This document shows, piece by piece, positions 1-11,462 of a DNA stretch of 64,000 nt (the first letter of the stretch is position 1; every line of letters starts with the position of its first letter). The notes beneath the pieces are model-generated. The model was not told the DNA's origin. It was given only the letters and a program-made list of their open reading frames with translations, and did no database searches. A program made the position numbers and the translations under genes. Where the stretch lies: contig VNWV01000008.1 of assembly GCA_009801085.1 (NCBI GenBank), forward strand, positions 1,302,001 to 1,366,000. Direction: 5' to 3'. The DNA is from Lasiodiplodia sp. COLG20 (Eukaryota; Ascomycota; Dothideomycetes; Botryosphaeriales; Botryosphaeriaceae).

Positions 1-95
1 CCAGACGGTTTCTAATCGAAGCCTGCGCACATTATATTATCGTCCGCTGCATGATGGAGTCCAGTTACCAGGACATAGGCTATGGGGAGAGTTTC

Positions 96-412
96 TCATG
101 TCTGAATGGCCATAAATGAATGCCTTAAATAGTTAGTAGAGTAAAGCGTTTAGTGCCATTTACTGATGGGTCCATCCTTTGGATAGCCGCTTACCTTTGA
201 AAAAGGAACAAAACTGGGGGGTTTGAGAAGAATGATTGTCCTTTAAGGTCCCAAATCTTGGTCGTGAGGAAGGTTGAGGTGTAAAAGGCCTGTGTCCTAT
301 TACAGTTCGATGCCCACTCGCTCGTGAAGTATAATACGGTGATGGCATTGCCGGAAATGAAGGAAGTTTCGTTGTGGAGGCCGTGAGTATTGAGCCGATG
401 GACACAAAACAT
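96..412 (-). CDS. possible small two-exon gene, unrecognised
   Basis: Doubtful gene: complement(join(96..123,195..412)) would encode 81 residues. The support is a well-formed candidate intron at 124-194, with donor GTAAGC, branch sequence CTACTAAC and acceptor TTTAAG, joining two frames that then end at TGA (96-98). The first exon translates to a natural-looking stretch (for example YFTSEWASNCNRTQ) without low complexity. No domain is recognised. The ATG at 412 may be internal, because the frame stays open upstream to about 440 and an earlier exon could exist. AAG acceptors are less common than CAG or TAG. It could equally be chance. Confidence 0.25.
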
Positions 413-1373
413 GCTGATGGGTGTGTTACTAGAGTGGATTGTAAAAGCACTCCGCCCTTCTCAAACCTGTCTCGCTAGAGATCTTGACTATACCTTTGTT
501 GACAATTGCAGACTACGTCTGGATGGTTCTGTACAATTCTGGGAACTGCGTCCACATCCAAATATCTGCTTCGGATACGCGTCTAGGGAATAACGTTGAG
601 TTTTTCGCCCTACAAGGAGGGGAAAATTCTCGGGTCATTCTTTGGAGATGAGCGTTGCGCGTAGGTACTCCAGCTCTTTTCCACAATAAGGGGGCACTTA
701 TAAATATATAGAGCGGGAACGGTCAGAACAATTTTCTCCCCTGTCTCGTCCTTTGGCTTTTGGGGGTTTCCGTCAATCGACGTTGTTGACCATGCTGGCA
801 TCATCGCCTTCTCGGTTTTCAAGGGCAGCAACGTCTTCCGTCATTGACCGCTCTCGGAACCAATATTCCTCGCACTAACCGTCCTATGCAACGATTTCCA
901 AGATAGGGATCGGTTTCAAATGCAGTCGGATGCAGCGTAGCACAGTTTCAAGTGCCTCTCCGAATGCATACGTACGAAGTCGGTCCTATTAGTATTGCAA
1001 CAGATTGGGGTAGTTGAAGTATCCATTCGGACATGAATGCATGATCTGAATGCGAGCAAATGTATGCGGACAAGAGCTTCAACTGCCTCAGCTTGTTGAA
1101 GTACTGATGGGGTCGACGTCGTAGTTGCAACGGTGCTTTCACAAGCGGAGCTTTTTCCGTGCATGACGTAGGATGTGCAAGGTGGCGGCCGGGATTCTTC
1201 CGGAGGACGCTGCGAGACATGGGTGGTTGAACGCCTTGCGGACACTTTTGCGGAAGAGCAGCGAGTCGCGGACAGTGAGTGTGTGAACCGTTTATTCCGA
1301 GAAACCTTACCGGTGACTACGCCCATATCCAAACACCTTGACCATGAGTATTTTGTTCGTACCTTTAATCCCT
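413..1373. other. no convincing gene
   Basis: This stretch has a lower GC content than the gene-dense part. Short open frames are present on both strands, but none joins into a recognisable product. A TATA-like run on the minus strand lies near 695-710. Confidence 0.5.
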
Positions 1374-2201
1374 TCACCTTCTCCCCTCTGCTGCGACCTC
1401 CCATCCATCGAACAGCTTCTGGGCTTCCTTCTCATTCGATGCAATTATATCCCCTCTTACAACCTTCACGCCCCTCGCGCTCAATGCCCCCGCCAGCACT
1501 TCTAGCACAGCCTTCTTCTCGTCCCAGTACCCCTCGACCAGATCGGTCCAACTGACGCAGAGGCCCCTCAACTCCCTCGCCGCATCCAACACACCCACCA
1601 ACCTCTTGGCCAGCCTCATCATATCGGCACAGCGTCCCCGGTCCATGACATGCCTGAAAAACGGCACCTCGGCCTCCAGGCCAAACTCGAAGCCGGCGGC
1701 ACCGGCATCGCGGGCGTACGACGGCACCTTGGGAAGGTCCCAGTCGAGCAGCACGGCGAGGTTGCGGATGCGGCGCAGCTGCGGCAGGTGAGCCAGGCGC
1801 TGGAAGTGCGGGTCGGCCAGCGGCGCGGGCGGGTTGAGCATGATGCGGAAGCGCGCGACGCGGTAGAAGTGGTCGAGCGCTTCGCAGGCCAGCAGCCGGC
1901 ACGTCAGCAGCAGGGCGCGCGGCGGCGGGCGGTGCGACAGTGCGCTGATGGCCGTGTTCGGCCCCAGCGGGTACGAGATGGTTTGCGCCGGAGTCAGGTA
2001 GGCGTAGATGAGGGTGCGGAGCTCCGGAGGAAGCCGCAGGAGCGGCGACTTTGTTAATCTTCTCGGGTCGAGGGGTGTTTGTCCGCGGTGTTCGACGGGT
2101 AGTGGTGTCACGACATTGCTAGGTGGCAGTGACGTGGGTAGTGACGTTGAGCATTCTTTGACGGCGGGTGCGACAAAAGGCACGGCAGCGGCAGCGGCCA
2201 T
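1374..2201 (-). CDS. 2EXR/F-box-like domain protein
   Basis: Intronless frame of 275 residues with an ATG at 2201. Residues 54-70 (LLRLPPELRTLIYAYLT) match the opening of the fungal 2EXR/F-box-like motif, in which a short LPxElRxxIY helix begins a region rich in Leu, Arg and Pro. The rest (GPNTAISALSHRPPPRALLLTCR, broken here as GPNTAISALS and LLLTCRLLACEALDHFYR) keeps the usual 'L.tCr....Ea...fy' pattern of the family. Members are common and variable in Dothideomycetes and Eurotiomycetes. Most have no known substrate; some are presumed SCF-type adaptors. The first 50 residues are low complexity (Ala/Pro/Ser). It lies upstream of the PI-PLC gene on the same strand only by position, not as a transcription unit. 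Confidence 0.8.
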   Translation of the reverse strand: MAAAAAVPFVAPAVKECSTSLPTSLPPSNVVTPLPVEHRGQTPLDPRRLTKSPLLRLPPELRTLIYAYLTPAQTISYPLGPNTAISALSHRPPPRALLLTCRLLACEALDHFYRVARFRIMLNPPAPLADPHFQRLAHLPQLRRIRNLAVLLDWDLPKVPSYARDAGAAGFEFGLEAEVPFFRHVMDRGRCADMMRLAKRLVGVLDAARELRGLCVSWTDLVEGYWDEKKAVLEVLAGALSARGVKVVRGDIIASNEKEAQKLFDGWEVAAEGRR

Positions 2202-2506
2202 GGTGACGGCGGATGAGGAGATGTGGGAGTCTCGGGCGAAAGAAGAGAGCAGGTGGAGGGAGGTCGGGGAGTTTGTGGAGTTTTGGAAACTCCGTCATCG
2301 CGGAGGAGAGAGCGCCACTTGCCCAATCAGGAAATTATCTGCATGCCGATCAGGCCGGAGGCAAAACCCGTGGATGTCTTAGCACCCGACTCATGTTAAC
2401 GAGTCGTGAAAAGCAGCACACGAATCGAACTTCAGAGCGGTATCGACTTCTTGGTATTGCGCAAGTGGGGACGGCCGTGTGGGCCGGTGCCGAGTCGGCT
2501 CCAAGT

Positions 2507-3967
2507 TCAAGCGACCTGCCTCTCCCTCATTTCCAAAAAGCTGTTCATGCCAACAATGCACCTGACCAGGTCCCAATCCCCGTCCTCGCCCACCCAATCG
2601 CACACCACCACCCCCGTGCTCCCATCCCCGCGGCTTGCGTCACCGTGATGCTTCATGCACAGGTACTCTATGACCGACGGGTTGAGCTTCGCCGCAATCT
2701 TCTCCGGCCAGCACGCCTTCTTCCAGAAATTGCTCGCGCTCAGGAAGTTCAAGTACAGCGGGCCGGGAGGCACAGGGTGCACCGCATCCGTCGTGATGCC
2801 GGGAATCGGGCAAACGCACTCGGCTGCACGCGCCAGGTGCTCCTCGGCATACTTGGTCTTGACCTGGATCTTGTCCGGCTCCAGCACCTCGCAGAAGTCT
2901 TGCACGCGCACCGTGCCGTGAGTATCATCCGGCGTGTTGTAGGCCCAGTCCTCTGCATCCAGTCCCCAGCCCGTGCCGTTGTGCTCAGCCTTGAGCCGAT
3001 CATCGATGGCAAAGCGGCGCAGCAGCACCAGCTTGCCGCGCACCTCGCCCAGTTTGGGGATGCGCGGCTCTGTATACCACCAGTTGGGCTCTTCATTCGC
3101 ATAGTGGTCGTGCAGAATCATGCTGAGCTGCTGATCCGTCGCGTGACCAGTGCCCTCACGCTTGAGGCTTGCGATGACCGTCTCGGACGGATTGCGCTTG
3201 AGAAAGTCGTGAATGTCGCGAACGAGGCCACGCAAATGCTTGGGTCCGGTCAGGGAGATGGGAAAGGCGCCGTGCACGAGGGTAAGCCCGTCTTTGGACG
3301 CATCGTCGGGGTGGTCCGGCTGCACGCGGATGTCAAAGAAGCGCACGCCGTTCTCGAGCTGCTCCTTGGGCGAAACGGCCTGGCAGCGCACAGAAGGCAG
3401 GGCTCGGTGGCATGTGGGCGTGTTGTGTGTGCCTGGGATCGAGAGGCCAGACAGCGGGGTGACATCACTCAACTCGCGCATCCAGCATTGCAGCTTCGCC
3501 GACGAGTAAACAGCCAGATAGCTATCCTTGGTGAAGAAAATGCCCGTGAACTGGTGCTTCGGGTCGGGCACCAGGGGCGTGAAGGTCTTGGATGCGTGGC
3601 TGTGCGAGGGCGTGTCGATGCGGTAGCGCTGGCCATCAGCCTCGAACGTCAGGCGTAGCGTATCGCTGACCTCGCGTTCCGACGCCTCGATGTCGGTCGT
3701 GTAGCTGTGTGAGGGCTCGAGGCGAAGGCTCACATCTGCAGGCACAGGTCAGTATGCAGCGTCAAGCTTCAATGGCACCCTGAGTTCACCTTGACGAATG
3801 AAGTTCTCGGCGTTCTCAGCAAGTTTCTTGGACGACGGCGAGATAAGAGTGGCTTTCAGCGCACCCAGGCATCTGGTCGTCTTGGTCCCGGGCGCCTCAT
3901 AGCGCTCGACGAGCTTCAACTCGAGGGGAGTCGAGGTCAGGTTTCGGATGGTTAGCGGTGGAGCCAT
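2507..3967 (-). CDS. PI-PLC X-domain protein (phosphatidylinositol-specific phospholipase C family)
   Basis: Two exons, complement(join(2507..3735,3790..3967)), give 468 residues; the 54-nt intron has GTGAAC...CTGAC...CAG signals. The X-type catalytic barrel begins near residue 150. The first catalytic His is H163 in SIPGTHNTPTCH, the partner His is H214 in LVHGAF, and FFDIRV at about 193-198 supplies the conserved Asp/Arg. No Y, C2 or EF-hand domain follows, so this is the short bacterial-like class and not eukaryotic PLC-delta. The family cleaves PI or GPI glycerophosphodiester bonds; fungal substrates are mostly untested. The N-terminal 130 residues form a beta-rich fungal extension. No signal peptide is seen, so a cytosolic or peripheral location is inferred. 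The start is chosen at ATG 3967 because it opens the spliced frame. Confidence 0.88.
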
Positions 3968-4272
3968 GGCTTGTTGGCGCCGTCCTGCCGTGAGAACTGC
4001 GGCTAAACTGGCCGACCCCTGGGGCTCAAGTCGCCCTGCAGCCTGCAAGCTGCTGTCGAGGCTTGCGATGCGACAACTAGAGCTCAGGCGAGAGCGAGAG
4101 GAGAGAGAGGCTCAGATCCTTCTCTTTGTCCGCAGGTACATGGTTGTTGATGTGTTCGAGTGCGCTGAGAGGGGGCTGTCGTTCGCCTTCGCCCAATCAC
4201 CGGCGCCGCTCCTGCGCCCAAACGCCGCCGCTCATTTCCTAAATTCGTCGCCGTCGATAAATTGCTATGCTA

Positions 4273-7200
4273 TCAAGCCTTCTTCGTCAAAGATCCCATC
4301 GCCCAATGGCTTCCACATGCGCACTTGTTCTGTCCGCCCATCCAATCCATGTCCTCCATTTCGCCGCCGCACCTGACACACCTCCTCCGCCCGCTCTCCT
4401 TCCTGGTAATTACCACCTTGCGCAGAACGTCAACTGTGTTCTTCTCCAGATATTCCTTCTCCCTCTTGTCTTCGCTCAGTCCTAGCCATCGCAGATCCCA
4501 GTACATCACTTTAGCCGGGTCCACCGTGTCGAGCAGTTTGTCCATGCCATGAGTAAGCAGCCGCGTAACCACAGGCATGAGCACGTCGGGGATTTCCGCG
4601 CTGATGAGCATCTCTCGTTCCGTTGCCTTGCGCCGATCATCCGTGTACTGTGCCCTCGTGTAGCAAAGACGCACTTGGTTGTCTACCTCGAGCACGAGCG
4701 CCGCCATGTGAGGCGGATGCACTGGAGAGCTGACCATAGCCGCCAACAGCCCGTTGAACACGGACCGGTGGATCACTGTTGGTGCATTCTTGATGTGCCA
4801 TTGGCTGATGGTCAGGAGCAGCTGCAGGGGTTGCCGGGTAATTCGGAATACTGATCGAGAGAAGCTGCACAGCAGGAGAAACAATCCTGGCGAGCACCTT
4901 TCCTGCACTGCAAGGTTTGTCAGTGAACGATCGCACTAGAACTCTTGCCGAGAACTTACGCTTCTTCTGCACGAATCCCCTGTCAGCTTCGTGTTTCTTG
5001 CATTCTTGCGACAGTTCGATCAGGTCGTTCATCATGTACACCATGAGATCCATCGTCCACCTGAGCAGGCCACTGACAGACTTCGCCGTTTCTTGTGGCA
5101 ATTGTGTGTTAGTACCATGGCAGCTTTGAGGCTCAACAGGAGCGAGACATACCCATCGTGAAAGATTCCGGCCCACCGCCTCGAGCATGGTTCGTAGGTA
5201 TGCTGAGGAGGAATGAAGTGAAGCGAAGATTGAGAGTTATCCAAGCAAGCTTGCTGCTCAGGTTCCGCGAACCATTGGGCGTCATACCCAGAAGATTCTG
5301 CGTGCTGAGACATCCGCGGAGAACGTTGTTGCGGAATATCTGTTCGTATGCCTTTTGAGATGTATCCTCGGGTGGATAGTCGGCCAAAACATTCATACAA
5401 TGGTGAGTTCCCCTCAAAAACAAACGTTTCAAGTCTTATACAGATTAGCAAAGGCGTAGCATCTGAAGCAGACCTTGAACTTACTATCATCCATATCGGA
5501 CGGCATGATTGCAAAGAGATCGTCTCCAGGCATATACTGCAACGAAGCAGAACTGTATTGCAGGACCAACGCTGCGATAGCTGCATGTATTTTTGCTATT
5601 ACCTGTGAGTCTCACCCTCTCTATCTCGAATGGTTCGTACTTACGATCACTGTCCCCGCTATTCAGCGAGCCAAGATTGAACTCCATGTTCTTCAACGTA
5701 ATGGTACCGTCCGGCTGCAGTAGTGCCAGCATGCAGGCGCTTGGCGATAGGACCGTGTGAAGCGCTTAGTAGGCATTAGCTATGAGACCACAAAGGTTTT
5801 CCAAGAAAAACGTACCAGGGTCGCTCGCTGAGAACGAAAAGCCAGCTTGTGGCAGGGAAGATACCTTATTCTCATTCAAATCCGCCGTAATGATGTCCAT
5901 TGTATACCGGTCTCTAAATTCCACGCCGCCGTTGCTCTGGTAAAGGGCAAACTTCGTGTGAAAGTCAAGACTGAAAAGTCCCAACGTAGCGCTACCCAAC
6001 ACAATATCCGGTAACCGTTTGAGGTTCATTTTTTGCTTGTATAGGGTGAATAAAGTGTCTACACAACATCAGGATAGAACTTACGCGTTGTCCAGCAGAT
6101 CCTGGGGCTTTCTTCTTGGCAGTCAATTGCTCAAACCCAGAGTGCAGAGCGTAAGATGAGCTATGCAGCTCCCACCGAGATATTATACTGAATGGTGGTG
6201 GCTGAGCGTGAGTCTGGTCCATCAGTGAAGGGACAGGGGCTGGCGTGTGACAAAAAACGGCCATGACAGTAGGATGCGAAGGAGACGGGCCTGGCTCAGG
6301 GCCGGTGGGAATGAAAGAAAGGTGAGTAAGCTTGGCAGGGAACGATAATTTCTGGCCAGATCCGAGCGTAGCATCGTTGGCGTCGAAGTTGGTACCGAGA
6401 GGAGAGCAGTCATCCTCCGCTTTCAGTGGCGAGATTTCGAATGCTGGAGAAGCGCTCTTGCCAGGCTGAGCGTTCCAGTTGATCTTGACGCGATAGACGA
6501 GAATCGACCCGGCAACGGTATGGGTGGCAAGGAGCAGTGATTGTTCTAATCAGTTAGCTCGGTGGTGGCGGTGTTGAAGAAGAACAGTCCTACCCGAGTC
6601 TGAGGTGAATGAGGCGTGAGTGAACGCATCTTTACCAGAATTGGATGCTTCGACCTCTGCGGTTGCCTCGTACCATTGTTGGTCGGGCTGCTGGAACAGT
6701 AACCGAATGGTGCCTCCGCGCGTAAAACAAATGAATGAACCTAGGGACATGCGCGGATGAACAGGATTATGGGGCTCTTTCCACGGATGGCTAGTCATCC
6801 GGTACTGCCATTTGTCTTCGCTACGATCGCCTGACCAGATCATGTGGTACTGATGAGGTCAGCAATGCGCCCAGGGCCAGGGAGGCAGAATACACGGCAA
6901 GTAGAAGATTGTGTGTCCGAACACGAGTAAAGCAATTTTAAGCTCACGTATTGGACCAATGGGTGTCTGCGTCTATCACGTACCTTGACCTGCTGCGGGG
7001 AAACAGGCAGCCAATGCAAGCCAACAAGAGCGTTAGACTCGCTCTCGTGGTCCGAGAAGGGTTCTCGAGAGAGCTTCATTCTGTCCGCGGCTTGGGCTGC
7101 CGTGTAGACGAGGATGCGTCCGGCGGCGTCAACAACAGCGAGATCGACACCGAGGTGGCCCCAGGAGACATGGACGAGCGGGAACTCTTCATGAACAGAG

Positions 7201-7524
7201 GGAATGTGGAGCGGAGCCTCGTCTCCCAAGATCCACCTGCCGTCCACGGGATTGCGCTGGAAGGCGCGCAGGTTGACACCCCGGCCATCCCGGGTGATTG
7301 AAGCCACGCAGCCGCTCTTGGACCACGATATTTTCCTGGGTTCGGTCAGTGTGGAGTCGTGTTTCTGGCAAGCTACTGCGGGCTTACTGGCAGCAACCAG
7401 ACTCGCCCAATTCATCGAGACGCTGTGCAAGCCGCTTGGGAGGCGGTGTCTGCACGGCAATGGGAAGCTGCTCGGCCTCATTGAAAAGGTCCATGTACTG
7501 ATCGTCGTCCATGATCAAAGGCAT
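4273..7524 (-). CDS. MED16: Mediator complex subunit 16 (Sin4-like)
   Basis: Ten exons reconstruct one 901-residue frame: 7388..7524, 6984..7335, 6594..6849, 6085..6545, 5816..6035, 5645..5764, 5485..5595, 5153..5434, 4960..5091 and 4273..4907. All introns are GT-AG and all phases close. Med16 is a tail-module subunit of the RNA polymerase II Mediator that connects activators to the complex in the nucleus. Recognition rests on the N-terminus (MPLIMDDDQYMDLF, then KISWSKSGCVASI and DGRGVNLR opening a WD-like propeller) and on the C-terminus, which carries the cysteine knuckle RRCVRCGG...NKCACGSHWAMGS typical of fungal Med16. The start at 7524 follows the usual MPLIM beginning; ATG 7512 is an alternative. 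The 134-nt intron between exons 2 and 3 is the longest and its edges are the least certain. Confidence 0.88.
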
Positions 7525-8405
7525 GCCGCGCGAGGGTGACGTGAGCGTGTTCAGCAATGTTCGGCACCGATCGTTTCCATAGCCGGCGCGGACGTAAGCG
7601 ACCGTTGGGCACACGGGGCTGGCGGCAGGAGTGCAGAGCAAAGGCAGCTAAAGTCAAAGTTGCACGTGAACATGGGGCATCATGGACGGAAGGCTGTTGT
7701 ACCTAGGCGGGCAGGGAGCCGGGGCCGTCTGGGTGCTCGGATGCAGAGCGCCAGCGTTGACTAAGATGCAGCTAGCGGCTGCACTAAGCCTGTTACGGAC
7801 TGTTGTTCTTTTCGAACCACCGCGGGCTCGACATCACCGCGCGCGCTGCGGCCGCGGGTCCCCCTGAGACGGCGGGCGCACTGCTGCGTCACGCGTGCAT
7901 GGGCGCCGCGGGCTCGCCGGCGGTGCGCTGCCATCAATTGCGCGGGAGGGCATGCGACGCGTTCTGCAGGTAGATGCACGCGGGCGCGGCCGATGAAAGC
8001 CAGCGACGGCTCGCCCACGGCCGCAATGCAGGCAAACCAAGCGATCCGGCCGGAGGCCAGGCTGGCAGCTTTGTGCTTTGCCGGCTGAAAGTCGCGCGAA
8101 CAAGCACGGACGGGGCAAAATAAACACAGCGAGAACCAAGGCCGGCGTCACTGGTGCCGCCAAGCAACGCCCATCAGCTCACGCCTCGTTCCTCAAACCT
8201 CATCTCAACCCCATCCGCACCCGCGCCCTGGCTCTTGCCCCCGTCCCCTTCGCTGTGCTCTCCGCACACGCGCGTCGCAGCTGTCCGCCAGCCACTTTCA
8301 CCGCCTCATCGGCCGGCGCCCCTCGCTCATGACATAGAAGGGCCCCGCCCGTCTCGTGCCTGCCGCATTCCCCTCCCACAACCGCGGCCGCCCCGTTCCT
8401 GCACA
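7525..8405. promoter_or_regulatory. divergent intergenic region, Med16 / sirtuin
   Basis: About 880 bp separate the two divergent start codons, so it must hold both promoters. The sirtuin side (8150-8400) is pyrimidine-rich, as is common just upstream of fungal start codons. No clear TATA box was seen. Confidence 0.6.
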
Positions 8406-10327
8406 ATGGCTTCGGACGCCTATTGTGCGGGCAGCTCGCGCGAGAGCTCGCCCTTGAGCTCGCCGCCCTCGTCGCCATGCCCCCCGTCTGACTACGGCTT
8501 TCCCTCTCCACCTCCCTCGCAGGACCCGTCCACCAAAGGTTCACCGCTCCCAGACGCCATGGAGCCCGCGCGATCCTGCGAAGACGACGGCCCTCCGCGC
8601 AAGAAGAGACGCACCGCCGAGCCCAAGCCGCGTGTCACTCGCTATTTGAATCTGCACGAGGACATCATCGACGACACGGAACGCGACGCTCTTGATCTGC
8701 TGCTCAAGGTCCTGCATAAGAAGCGCAAGATTGTGATGATCGTGGGTGCAGGAATCTCGGTCGCAGCCGGCAGTAAGTCCCCCAGCTCCCCACGTCGCGT
8801 CGAACACCGCATTGAATCCCTGCAGTCCCCGACTTCCGCTCCTCCAAGGGCCTTTTCAACACGCTCAAGCAGCAGCACAATCTCAAATCCTCTGGCAAGG
8901 ACCTGTTCGACGCTTCTGTATACAGGGATCCCGACACCACTGCGACGTTTCACGAAATGGTCCGGTCGCTGAAGCGCCAGGCCGAGGAGGCCAAGCCCAC
9001 CGCGTTCCATCAACTTATTGCAACTCTCGCCGACGAAGGCAGATTACTGCGCCTGTACTCCCAGAACGTTGACGGCATCGAAACCAGGCTAAAACCGCTG
9101 GAATCCCAAATCCCGCTGCCGCAGAAGGGCCCTTGGCCGAAAACGGTCCTCCTCCACGGAGGGCTGGAGAAGATGGTCTGTGCGAAATGCAACGACGTGA
9201 CGGATTTCGAGCCCGAGCTTTTCCACGGGCCCATTCCACCCCCCTGCAAGACGTGTGAAGAGGCGGACCAGGTGCGCACTCAGCATGCAGGGAAAAGGAG
9301 CCATGGTATCGGATTGCTGCGGCCTCGCATGGTACTCTACAACGAAAACGGACCCGATGACGAAGCCATAGGTTCCGTGACCACCGCGGATCTGAGAGCA
9401 CGCCCTGACGCCGTCATTGTTGTTGGGACGACACTGAAGGTCCCTGGAGTGCGGCGCATTACTCGAGAGATGGTCAACACGGTGAGAGACCGCAAGGATG
9501 GCCTTACTGTTTGGATCAACAATGAGCCGGAGCCGAAGGGCGTGGATCTGGAAAACTGCTGGGACTTGGTAGTGCGCGGTCCGTGTGACGCTGTTGCCCG
9601 TCAAGCTGCTCTACGCATTTGGAACGACAGGAGCGAGACCATGGCCAGAATCCTCTCTGAGGAGGAATACGAAGCTGCCAAGCAGAAGCCGAGCCCCGAG
9701 GTTCGCATCTTCAACTCTCCACGCAAGGACCGTGTCGAGCAGGTGAAGGGCATCCCCACTCCGGCGTCAAGCCCGAAGATTCAGCCACAGGACTCGTCGA
9801 TTGGAGAAGAAATCACGGTCGTGTCCAGGCCAGCCACGCCGTCCAAGAAGGCTACTGCGCAAAGCAAGGGCAAGGGTAGAAATCTGACCAACGTCCCTCT
9901 CGCTGAGCGGCCCAAGTCAAAATCTACAGGTGCGAAGGCGACGGCGGCCAAGAAGAAGGCTGCTCCGAAAAAGAAATCAAACGCACCCGCGAAGTCCAAC
10001 GATAAAATTACCAATGCGTTCAACGTTTCCAAGCCCGCAGCGCAAAACACGTCGGAATTGAAGACCAAGCCGCAAAGGCGCGGGAAGAAGATGGACGCTG
10101 CGAATGGACCCATGGCACCGGTTTCACCACAATCAGCCAAGAATAACACGGCGCCCCCTCACAGCGACCCGCATACGCCCAAGGCCCTCAGTTTGGAGAC
10201 GAAGCAGATAAAGTCGGAGGCCAACGACGACGCGTCCGCTGTACCGAGGCGGAGTCCCAACGCGTCGACAGGGACCATCTCTCCAACGGGTTACGTTCCG
10301 AAAGATTTAATGAAACTCGTAAATTGA
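8406..10327 (+). CDS. NAD-dependent histone deacetylase, Hst3/Hst4-type sirtuin
   Basis: Two exons (8406..8772, 8826..10327) give 622 residues; the 53-nt intron has GTAAGT/TGCAG ends and splits the codon before PDFRSSKGLF. Sirtuin hallmarks are present in order: GAGIS at 114-118, the PDFRS loop after 123, QNVDGIE at 202-208, the catalytic His in LHG at 233, two zinc Cys pairs at 241/244 and 263/266, and MVLYNEN followed by GTTLKVPG. The spacing and the MVLYNE box resemble the Hst3/Hst4 subfamily, which removes acetyl groups from histone H3 K56 and supports genome stability and silencing. The N-terminus (1-75) is Ser/Pro-rich with a basic PPRKKRR cluster. The C-terminal 230 residues are Lys-rich and disordered, probably for nuclear targeting or chromatin binding. 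Subfamily choice is inference from motifs. Confidence 0.92.
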
Positions 10328-11462
10328 CTCGCGGGCATTGTCTGGCGACCAAGTGCCAGTGTCGGCTTGACATCACGATGGAAACGCAAACGTGAAGGAG
10401 TTGAGTGATTTGGTTGTTTCGTTTCTGGTTTGAAAGGTCATAGAGGGGAGGAGAGAGGAAGGGGAGCGGGGCGTAATTACTGAAGACGAAGGAATCGATT
10501 CGTACGCACCAACGACCACACGGCTAATGGCCTATTCTGCATTTCCACGGCGTACTAGGGGAGGCGGCAATGGAAGGATCCAAATAAGGTCCTTGGAAGG
10601 CGGAGAAAATACGGGCTACGTATTCAGTTTTGCATCAACGGCGGATGGAGGGATGGGAAGGGTTTTCCGCGAAGGCTTTATGGCTTCTTCCCCCTCGTTT
10701 TTATACATATTTTTCGCGTCAGCTCTGGCTCTGGATTCGCATTTCTTCGATGATACCCGGGCATTCGGACATGGTCGGATCGGACTAGGTGCGATGTTGG
10801 GTGAAACGCGTAAAAGCATGAGAATCATTGCGCGTTTCTTTTCTTTGGCTTTGGGTTTGCTTCTTCCGGACTGTTCTTGCGTAAATTAGCTGCAGAGAAG
10901 GCGGTGCAGTGGGAAATGTATACAATATGGCGCGGATTTGGCTGGCTGGAGTAAGAGTCCGCGACGCGGCTTGGGGGACATTTTCATTCTACAGCATGTG
11001 TAAACGACGACTTTCATGCAAGGCTGTAAATAATGAAGAGCAGGAGAGCAGGCGAGCTGATGGTTCAGATCGCCGATGATATCCCGCTTATCGCTCCTTG
11101 GCAAGAGGGCTTTATCCGAGACAAAATTGGCAGAGCAGAAATATGGCAAGCGCTGCGAACGAGCGAGGAAACGGGCGTGGATGTCATGGAATACCGAGTG
11201 GGCAGAGAGAATCCGTGATCCAAATGCCGCCCGTTTCATGCGCTTGTGGCGTTGAACGGTGACTCCTGTCAGCGGCGCCGAAGATTTTGCTTGCTTCCTT
11301 CCGACGCGCCCAACCAAACTTGTACATACACAAGAGGAAGGAAGAAGCGCAAGGGCCCGGCTCGATCTCTCCACCGACACTCCTTTGGACTCATCGGATT
11401 GCTCTCCACTCACTCTATATCCAGCACAGAGCTCGACATACCAGGCTTGCCAGTCCACCAAA
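10328..11462. other. intergenic region between sirtuin and TRM11
   Basis: No supported gene. Short frames (for example 10527-10889) show no domain or coding-like character. It should contain the sirtuin 3' end and the TRM11 promoter; CT-rich sequence precedes the TRM11 start. Confidence 0.5.

Noticed and set aside
295..320. tRNA B-box-like word (agttcgatgcc)
   Set aside because: No matching A box or cloverleaf in the flanks.
2213..3658. 481-residue plus-strand open frame
   Set aside because: Antisense shadow of the PI-PLC gene; no domain, Arg/His/Ala composition typical of the opposite strand of GC-rich coding DNA.
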